This document shows, piece after piece, positions 41,344-46,365 of a stretch of DNA of 46,365 bases. The translations under genes and the position numbers were made by a program. Position 1 is the stretch's first letter; each line of letters begins with the position of its first letter. The notes beneath the pieces are model-generated. The model saw only the letters and a list, made by a program, of their open reading frames with translations, was not told the DNA's origin and did no database searches. This DNA comes from Hyphomonadaceae bacterium UBA7672 (GTDB lineage Bacteria > Pseudomonadota > Alphaproteobacteria > Caulobacterales > Hyphomonadaceae): the NCBI GenBank assembly GCA_002483135.1, contig DLHI01000001.1, forward strand, positions 1-46,365, in the 5' to 3' direction.

Positions 41344-42627
41344 TTAGGCCGCTGCTTGCGTTGAGGATTGCCTGAGCCAGCGCTGCACAGCATCCACCGC
41401 TTTCGCTGCGCTGGCGGCCGACGCATCGGAGATCATGCCCTCCCCGCCTGCCCAATCGCCCGCTATGAACAGGCCCCCCGCATCTGCAAGCACCACATCC
41501 GGACGCGCCCGATCGGCGCGCACCACGGCATTAGAGACGATCATCCCGCGCAATTCCTGTCGTCTCACCTCCAACGCGCGCCAGCCAGGAATGGCAAGGT
41601 CGGCCAGCCCCTCAAGCTCGCTGATTGCATCACTTCCAGGCATCTCGCCCGGCGCCATGTAGCGCGCGAGATGCACGACGGCGCCGCCATCAGGCGCCAG
41701 TTTTGCCGCAACAGAATGAAGCGACAGATAGAGCGGCTGATCGATGCCCAACACGAACTGGCGCGCCTCGTCCGGCCAGCGGGACAGGGCAAGATCGAGA
41801 CAGTTGGCGCGAACAGGCCGCGCTTCGGCGGCCTCCAGCTTCAATGACGCGATGGGCGGAGCCAAGGCCGCCGCCTCTCCCGGTCCCACAGCCAGGATAG
41901 TTGCCTCGGCCAAGTGCTCGGTTCCGTCCACGAGCACCAGCCGCGAAGAGCGCCCCTCAACGAGAACGTGCTCGACCCGAGCAGCGGAATGCAACACGAC
42001 GCCGGCTTCGCGCGCGACATCCGCGAGCCCGTTGACCAGCGAGGCCCAACCGGCATCGACATACATCACCCCCTTCAGCCCGAGCCTGATCTGGTCGAGC
42101 ATGGCGGCAGCCGAAACCATGTGTGGTGCGTTCGTGTAACTTGTCACGCGCGCTAGCGCTTCAAGGGACGCGCGCAAGCGTGGGGTCAGTTTCTGCTCAT
42201 CCATCCACTCCGCGAATGTACCCGAGCCGGAAGCGCCATCGGCGATGCCCTTCACAACGCGCATGTAGGTCAGCTTCTCGCCAGCATTGAATAGGCTGGT
42301 GGTCAGCAGCGACGCGGCGCCCTGCGGCAGCGTATGAAGCCGGCCGCGCCAGAGCCCTTGCGGATTCGGCGCCTGCGTGCGTTTTCCCGAAACGGGAACA
42401 CCCAGCCGCACCAGTTCGCGATGGAAGGCGCCGCCAAGATAGATCGCGTGCGGCCCCTGATTGAGGAAGTACCCGTTCACCTCCCGCGTTCGCGCCCGCC
42501 CGCCGAGGGCGCTGGCCGCTTCGAACAGGCTCACACGCGCGCCGGCCTTCGCCAGGTGGGCAGCGGAAATCAGCCCGGCAATGCCGCCGCCGACAATGTT
42601 CACGGACGATGCTGTGAGATTCGGCAC
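41344..42627 (-). CDS. FAD-dependent oxidoreductase, phytoene desaturase/amine oxidase-like
   Basis: 427 residues with a GTG start (42627) that has AAGGGG at 8 nt. The FAD motif VNIVGGGIAGLISAAHLAKA, the second strand FEAASALGGRARTRE and GPHAIYLGG are typical of the amine oxidase/phytoene desaturase fold; the C-terminal FIAGDWAGGEGMISDASAAS closes the FAD site. The substrate is unknown. It is divergent from an Rrf2 regulator, with two dyads in the 83-bp gap, and is therefore probably controlled by that regulator. Confidence 0.85.
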   Translation of the reverse strand: MPNLTASSVNIVGGGIAGLISAAHLAKAGARVSLFEAASALGGRARTREVNGYFLNQGPHAIYLGGAFHRELVRLGVPVSGKRTQAPNPQGLWRGRLHTLPQGAASLLTTSLFNAGEKLTYMRVVKGIADGASGSGTFAEWMDEQKLTPRLRASLEALARVTSYTNAPHMVSAAAMLDQIRLGLKGVMYVDAGWASLVNGLADVAREAGVVLHSAARVEHVLVEGRSSRLVLVDGTEHLAEATILAVGPGEAAALAPPIASLKLEAAEARPVRANCLDLALSRWPDEARQFVLGIDQPLYLSLHSVAAKLAPDGGAVVHLARYMAPGEMPGSDAISELEGLADLAIPGWRALEVRRQELRGMIVSNAVVRADRARPDVVLADAGGLFIAGDWAGGEGMISDASAASAAKAVDAVQRWLRQSSTQAAA

Positions 42628-42643
42628 TGACGGACCCCTTATT

Positions 42644-42685
42644 CGGATATCTTGTATCCGATATAATCCGGATGTTATATGTCCG
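42644..42685. promoter_or_regulatory. Tandem 17-bp dyads, probable Rrf2 operators
   Basis: CGGAT-N7-ATCCG at 42644-42660 and CGGAT-N7-GTCCG at 42669-42685 are two copies of the same dyad, with 25 bp between their start points. They fill the gap between the divergent FAD oxidoreductase (start 42627) and Rrf2 (start 42711) genes and overlap where both promoters must lie. Rrf2 dimers bind dyads of this size. Recognition by this regulator is inferred. Confidence 0.65.
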
Positions 42686-42710
42686 CAATAGAAGAATCGC
42701 GGAGCCGTCG

Positions 42711-43199
42711 ATGAAGATGAGCGAGGGGGTTGAGTGGACAGCGCACGCCTGCGCGCTGCTGGCCGCGCTGCCGCCGGGCGTCGGCCTGCCGGCGAACGCG
42801 CTGGCCGAATTTCACGAGCTCGCGCCGGCCTACATGGCCAAGCATATGCAGGCGCTGGCTCGTGCGGGCGTTGTCGAATCCGTGCGCGGTCCGCGCGGCG
42901 GCTATCGCCTCGCCCGCGCCGCCGACACGATTTCGCTGATGGATATCGTCGAAGCCATCGAGGGCGAGGAGCCCGCCTTTCGCTGTTCCGAGATTCGCCA
43001 GCAGGGGCCGTGCGTCACGCCGCAAGGCGACTTCCGCCGGCCTTGCGAAATCCATGCGGCCTTCAATCGGGCTGAAACGGCCTGGCAGAGCGAGCTGAAA
43101 GCAATAACGCTTGCCGATATTGCGAAGGAAGTAGCGAGAAAGATGACGCCGCAAAAGCGCGCCGTCACGACGCAGTGGCTGCTTGAGAAGCTCGGCTGA
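42711..43199 (+). CDS. Rrf2-family regulator with a cysteine triad
   Basis: 162 residues. The winged helix includes EWTAHACALLAALPPGVGLP, FHELAPAYMAKHMQALARAG and VESVRGPRGGYRLARAADTI. After it come three cysteines, FRCSEIRQQGPC and RRPCEIH, in the place where IscR and NsrR bind an iron-sulfur cluster. It therefore probably senses iron, redox state or NO. The ATG at 42711 is preceded by GGAG. Two dyads lie immediately upstream, and the divergent gene encodes a FAD oxidoreductase, the obvious first target. Confidence 0.9.
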   Translation: MKMSEGVEWTAHACALLAALPPGVGLPANALAEFHELAPAYMAKHMQALARAGVVESVRGPRGGYRLARAADTISLMDIVEAIEGEEPAFRCSEIRQQGPCVTPQGDFRRPCEIHAAFNRAETAWQSELKAITLADIAKEVARKMTPQKRAVTTQWLLEKLG

Positions 43200-43202
43200 T
43201 TG

Positions 43203-43576
43203 CTACACGCGCCACGGCGGGTTCAGCCGGTTCTCACCCGCATGATAGAGCGCGATCAGGTTGCCCGCCGGATCACGCAGCGTGGCGACGCGCCAAAGAT
43301 ACGTTTGTCCTCCACGCCGGTCTCAAAACGTATTCCCTGTGCCTTGAGCTCCGCAACCAGCTGATCAAGCCGATCGCTCTCGAACCAGATCAACGGCCAG
43401 TCGCCGCCTGTCGCTACGTCCACCTTTTCGATCGAAAACGTCGATCCACCCTCTGGCATCTCGAACCGCGCATAGCGTGGCGGCGAGTCTACAATCAGCT
43501 TAAGGCCAAGCTTAAGGTAGAACGTCTTGCTCGATTCATAGTCGACCAGTGGGACGGTGACCTGATTAAGCCTCAT
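43203..43576 (-). pseudogene. VOC-family (glyoxalase-like) protein, frameshifted
   Basis: The first ~95 codons encode a VOC domain: MRLNQVTVPLVDYESSKTFY, FEMPEGGSTFSIEK and WFESDRLDQLVAELKAQGI. The frame then ends in a wrong tail and stops at 43256. One base added at the AAA run (43295-43297, TTT in the coding strand) restores a normal C-terminus: WRVATLRDPAGNLIALYHAG and ENRLNPPWRV, with the stop at 43203. The lesion is either a real one-base deletion or a homopolymer sequencing error. The gene lies 6 bp after the DUF72 gene in the same minus-strand operon. Its substrate is unknown. Confidence 0.8.
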
Positions 43577-43582
43577 GGGATT

Positions 43583-44458
43583 TCACTTCTTCTTTGCGGG
43601 CGCCTTCTTCGCGGGCGCTTTCAGTGATGTTTTCGCGGTCGCCTTCTTCGGTGCGACCGGCTTCATTTGGGGTGTCTTCTTCGCCTGGACAATCGTCGAG
43701 GGATCGAATTCCGGCGTCAGACCGAGCGCGTCCTGCAGCGCCATCGCGGCGGCCGGGTTGCGCTCCTTCGCCCCGGATATGAAGAACATGAAGACGTCCT
43801 TCTTTGCGGCCCAGCCCTGCGCCAGAGTGGCGAAGCGCCCGATCTCCTTCTGCGAATAACCTGACGCTTCCCCTTCCTTCGACTGCATCAGCCGCGCGAC
43901 TGCGAAGTCTCCACCCACGTGACGCAGCTTCGGAAAATCATCATCCTCCGCATAGACCACGGTGGCTCCGTGCTTCGTCAGCAGGTCATAGAAAGCCGGC
44001 GCGTCAAAGCCCTGCCCGCGTACTTCCAGCGCATGGCGAAGCCTCAGTCCGTCCTTCTCCTTCGGCAGGACGGAAAGGAACATGGCGAAATAGTCCGGAT
44101 CGAACTTCCGCGTTTCGGGGAACTGCCAGTTGATGGGGCCAAGCTTGTGCTTGAGCTGCGTGATGCCCTGATCGAGAAACATGCCGGTCGATTTCTGCAT
44201 GTCCTCGCGCGTCTTGCGCACCGTGGAGAAGCGATGCGCCTTCAGGCTGAACACGAAATTGTCGGGCGTCTCGTCGCGCCACTTCGCAAACGTCTCCGGC
44301 TTGAAGGATGAGTAGTAGGTGGCGTTGACTTCAACCGCGGTCAGCCGCCGGCTCATATATTGAAGCTGCTTCGCCTTGGAAACGCCGGGTGGGTAGAACG
44401 TCTCCTCCCACGGATCGAAACTCCATCCGCCGACGCCGACACGGATTGCATTCGTCAC
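43583..44458 (-). CDS. DUF72 protein with lysine/alanine-rich tail
   Basis: 291 residues. A GTG at 44458 with GAGGAG 6 nt upstream is chosen over an ATG at 44521, which would overlap yjbQ. The TIM-barrel DUF72 blocks are RVGVGGWSFDPWEETFYPPG, VEVNATYYSSFKPETFAKWR, NFVFSLKAHRFST, GPINWQFPETRKFDPDYFA and ALEVRGQGF. The last ~40 residues are basic, with repeats of APKK, ATAK and APAKK, like the tails of histone H1-like and DNA-binding proteins. DUF72 function is unknown. Confidence 0.9.
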   Translation of the reverse strand: MTNAIRVGVGGWSFDPWEETFYPPGVSKAKQLQYMSRRLTAVEVNATYYSSFKPETFAKWRDETPDNFVFSLKAHRFSTVRKTREDMQKSTGMFLDQGITQLKHKLGPINWQFPETRKFDPDYFAMFLSVLPKEKDGLRLRHALEVRGQGFDAPAFYDLLTKHGATVVYAEDDDFPKLRHVGGDFAVARLMQSKEGEASGYSQKEIGRFATLAQGWAAKKDVFMFFISGAKERNPAAAMALQDALGLTPEFDPSTIVQAKKTPQMKPVAPKKATAKTSLKAPAKKAPAKKK

Positions 44459-44468
44459 GATTTTCTCC

Positions 44469-44885
44469 TCAACCCATGTGCGCCACGACCTGCCGCGTCT
44501 GCGGCGAGTCGCGATGTTCAAACAGATAAACGCCCTGCCACTGGCCCAGCATCAACTCTCCCCCGCTCACGGGAATTGATAGTGAGGTGGGTAACACTGC
44601 CGCCTTGATGTGTGCGGGCATGTCGTCAGGTCCTTCGGTGCGATGCGTGATCCAGCGCATGGATGGATCATCCGCGTGAGGCGCAAGCCGCCGGAAAAAC
44701 GACTGCAGGTCCTTGCGAACATCCGGATCGGCGTTCTCCTGGACCAACAACGAACAGGATGTGTGCCGCACAAACAGGGTCAGAAGCCCGTCGCCCATCC
44801 CACCGCTTTTCACGAACGCGCGCACCTGTCCCGTGAACTCGAACAGCCCCGCCCCGCCGGTCTGGATGGTCAAAGTCGTCTGCAT
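44469..44885 (-). CDS. yjbQ: YjbQ-family protein (secondary thiamine-phosphate synthase-like)
   Basis: 138 residues, UPF0047 fold. TLFVRHTSCSLLVQENADPD, MRWITHRTEGPDDMPAHIKA and GELMLGQWQGVYLFEHRDSP are diagnostic, with histidines that could bind a metal. Some members have weak thiamine-phosphate synthase activity; the true role is unclear. It is the first gene of a minus-strand unit with DUF72 (10 bp away) and the frameshifted VOC gene. Confidence 0.92.
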   Translation of the reverse strand: MQTTLTIQTGGAGLFEFTGQVRAFVKSGGMGDGLLTLFVRHTSCSLLVQENADPDVRKDLQSFFRRLAPHADDPSMRWITHRTEGPDDMPAHIKAAVLPTSLSIPVSGGELMLGQWQGVYLFEHRDSPQTRQVVAHMG

Positions 44886-44987
44886 ACCAGAAGCTTATGC
44901 CTTGACTGCTCTCCCGCCGCCAACATGCAACCTTTCCTTCCTTCCCGCCTTCTGGCCTATTGGTGAGACATACACAGGAGGCACGAC

Positions 44988-45842
44988 ATGCGCTGGAAAG
45001 GCGGACGCTCTGGAGGCGGGGTGGAAGACAGGCGCGGCATGTCGGGCGGGGCCATTGCCGCGGGCGGCGGCGGCATCGCGATCATTGTCGCGATCGCCGC
45101 ATATTTCCTGGGGATCGACCCCAATGTCGCTAGCGGCATCGCCAACCAGATAACTGGAGGCGGCGCACAACAGCGCGAGGGCACCTTCGGCACTCCAGGC
45201 GACGAAGAAGGACTGTTCGTCGACAAGATCGGCGCCAACATCAACGATGTCTGGACCGCCACCTATGGCGACTCCTATTCCCCGCCGGCCGCCGTCGTCA
45301 TTTATGAAGGCGGCACGGGCACGGCCTGCGGACAGGGACAGGCGGCAATGGGGCCGTTCTACTGCCCGGGAGATCGCAAGGTCTATCTCGACCTCTCCTT
45401 CTGGCGCGAGCTGGACAATCTCGGCGCCGGCAACACTGAGGCCGCGCGCGCCTATGTTCTGGCGCACGAGTTCGGCCATCACATGCAGGTGCTGAACGGC
45501 CGCTCACAACAGGTACAGCAGGCGCAACGCTCGCTTGGACAGGAAGACGGCAATCGCTATTCCGTCGCTCTGGAGCTGCAGGCCGACTGTTACGCCGGTG
45601 TCTGGGCGGTGAATGCGCCCAAGGTTTCCGATAACCAGGTGGCGTTCGAAGCTGGCGACCTTGAAGCTGGTCTGCGCGCCGCCAACGCCATCGGCGACGA
45701 CACACTGCAGAAGCGCTCAAGCGGCCGCGTCGTCCCCGAAGCCTTCACGCACGGCTCGTCCGCCCAACGCATGGAATGGCTGCAGCGTGGGTTCCAGACC
45801 GGCGATCCGGCCGTATGCGATGGGACGTTTGCTGGGTTGTGA
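44988..45842 (+). CDS. Neutral zinc metallopeptidase, YpfJ family
   Basis: 284 residues. The N-terminus MRWKGGRSGGGVEDRRG precedes a single membrane helix (about 20-42). The catalytic domain has FYCPGDRKVYLDLSFW, the zinc site AHEFGHHMQVL and the downstream glutamate in ELQADCYAGVWA, all typical of the KPN_02809/YpfJ family, membrane-anchored proteins whose substrate is unknown. AGGAGGC precedes the start. A terminator follows at 45866. Confidence 0.92.
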   Translation: MRWKGGRSGGGVEDRRGMSGGAIAAGGGGIAIIVAIAAYFLGIDPNVASGIANQITGGGAQQREGTFGTPGDEEGLFVDKIGANINDVWTATYGDSYSPPAAVVIYEGGTGTACGQGQAAMGPFYCPGDRKVYLDLSFWRELDNLGAGNTEAARAYVLAHEFGHHMQVLNGRSQQVQQAQRSLGQEDGNRYSVALELQADCYAGVWAVNAPKVSDNQVAFEAGDLEAGLRAANAIGDDTLQKRSSGRVVPEAFTHGSSAQRMEWLQRGFQTGDPAVCDGTFAGL

Positions 45843-45865
45843 GGAGCAGCTAAAGCCGGATGTAG

Positions 45866-45892
45866 AAAGGGCGGCCCTTGGGCCGCCCTTTT
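45866..45892. terminator. Bidirectional terminator between ypfJ-like gene and rpoD
   Basis: AAAGGGCGGCC (45866-45876) and GGCCGCCCTTT (45881-45891) form a perfect 11-bp stem with a 4-nt loop. It ends in T residues on both strands, so it can serve the plus-strand peptidase gene and the minus-strand rpoD gene. Confidence 0.88.
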
Positions 45893-45896
45893 CATA

Positions 45897-46365
45897 TCAC
45901 GTATCGAGGAAGCTCCGCAGCTTCCGGCTGCGGCTCGGGTGCTTCAGCTTGCGAAGCGCCTTGGCTTCGATCTGACGGATGCGTTCGCGGGTGACCGAGA
46001 ACTGCTGGCCTACTTCCTCGAGTGTATGGTCGGTGTTCATGCCGATGCCGAAGCGCATACGCAGCACGCGTTCTTCGCGCGGCGTGAGCGAGGCGAGGAC
46101 GCGGGTCGTGGTCTCGCGCAGGTTCGACTGGATCGCGGCGTCCACCGGCAGGAGCGCCGACTTGTCCTCGATGAAGTCGCCGAGGTTCGAATCCTCGTCG
46201 TCGCCGATCGGCGTCTCGAGCGAGATCGGCTCTTTCGCGATCTTGAGAACCTTGCGAATCTTCTCCAGGGGCAAGCCCAGCTTTTCGGCTAGCTCTTCCG
46301 GCGTCGGCTCGCGGCCGATCTCGTGCAGCATCTGGCGCTGCGTGCGGACGATCTTGTTGATCGTC
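45897..46365 (-). CDS. rpoD: RNA polymerase sigma factor RpoD, C-terminal part
   Basis: 155 codons plus the stop of the housekeeping sigma factor; the rest lies beyond the window. INKIVRTQRQM leads into region 3 (IGREPTPEELAEKLGLPLEK, PIGDDEDSNLGDFIEDK). Region 4 has RVLRMRFGIGMNTDHTLEEV and the recognition helix SVTRERIRQIEAKALRKLKH for the -35 element. The protein directs core RNA polymerase to vegetative promoters. The frame is open to the window edge. The end of the coding strand (FLDT) is typical. Confidence 0.97.
   Translation of the reverse strand, partial: TINKIVRTQRQMLHEIGREPTPEELAEKLGLPLEKIRKVLKIAKEPISLETPIGDDEDSNLGDFIEDKSALLPVDAAIQSNLRETTTRVLASLTPREERVLRMRFGIGMNTDHTLEEVGQQFSVTRERIRQIEAKALRKLKHPSRSRKLRSFLDT

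Noticed and set aside
1..46365. tRNA, rRNA, CRISPR arrays and insertion sequences
   Set aside because: I looked for direct repeats with spacers, transposase motifs and cloverleaf signatures and saw none; a dedicated search could still find a weak case.

Overview
The window is a GC-rich, gene-dense bacterial sequence with about 55 protein genes, short intergenic gaps and no recognisable rRNA, tRNA, CRISPR array or insertion sequence. From about 2.3 kb to the end it reads as an alphaproteobacterium, most likely of the Caulobacterales/Hyphomonadaceae type. The basis is a CcrM GANTC methyltransferase, a (2S)-methylsuccinyl-CoA dehydrogenase of the ethylmalonyl-CoA pathway, a general-stress (EcfG-type) promoter, an alphaproteobacterial RpoD, and many small lipoproteins. 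The first ~2.3 kb looks different: a metY tail and a 7TMR-DISM diguanylate cyclase with strongly CTG-biased leucine codons and Comamonadaceae-like intergenic DNA. The change of character falls at or inside the 3' end of the ETF-ubiquinone oxidoreductase gene, so the contig may be chimeric there. No gap exceeds 300 bp.

Layout. 0-2.3 kb: metY tail, diguanylate cyclase. 2.3-10.7 kb: etfD (ETF-QO), family 4-like uracil-DNA glycosylase, DUF3012 lipoprotein, alpha/beta hydrolase, a two-domain secreted beta-protein, PA0069-type radical SAM protein, a start-less gene remnant, Tat-type esterase. 10.7-15.8 kb: ccrM with a striking promoter, RibD-like reductase, MBL-fold lipoprotein with an 11-bp inverted repeat upstream, HxlR regulator, gstA, cytochrome P460-like protein. 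16-24 kb: two paralogous secreted proteins with a CHEGNH motif, mcd, PRC-barrel-like protein, group II truncated globin, YciB, a tandem pair of lipoproteins with methyltransferase folds, DUF6438 lipoprotein. 24-30 kb: twin-TM protein, an orphan gene behind an EcfG-type promoter, cobalamin adenosyltransferase, NADAR protein, serine beta-lactamase-like hydrolase, S9 peptidase. 29.6-32.4 kb: TerB, SDR, lipoprotein hydrolase, DUF3144 on the minus strand. 32.7-36.4 kb: etfBA, DUF1761, M20 peptidase. 36.4-46.4 kb: a small membrane protein/XRE pair, DUF2177, HupE/UreJ with an anchor protein, mltA, a FAD oxidoreductase divergent from an Rrf2 regulator with tandem dyads between them, YjbQ-DUF72-VOC (the last frameshifted), YpfJ-like metallopeptidase, and rpoD (3' part).

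How the genes work together. Methylsuccinyl-CoA dehydrogenase passes electrons to ETF (etfBA), which is reoxidised by ETF-QO (etfD). The cobalamin adenosyltransferase supplies the cofactor for the B12-dependent mutases of the same pathway. The regulatory DNA is the most distinctive part: a CtrA-like box abutting a GANTC-centred palindrome at ccrM, two CGGAT-N7-RTCCG dyads at the Rrf2 locus, a long dyad before the MBL gene, and an EcfG promoter. The best candidates for undescribed biology are the exported methyltransferase-fold pair, the duplicated CHEGNH family, and the EcfG-driven orphan beside the NADAR gene.
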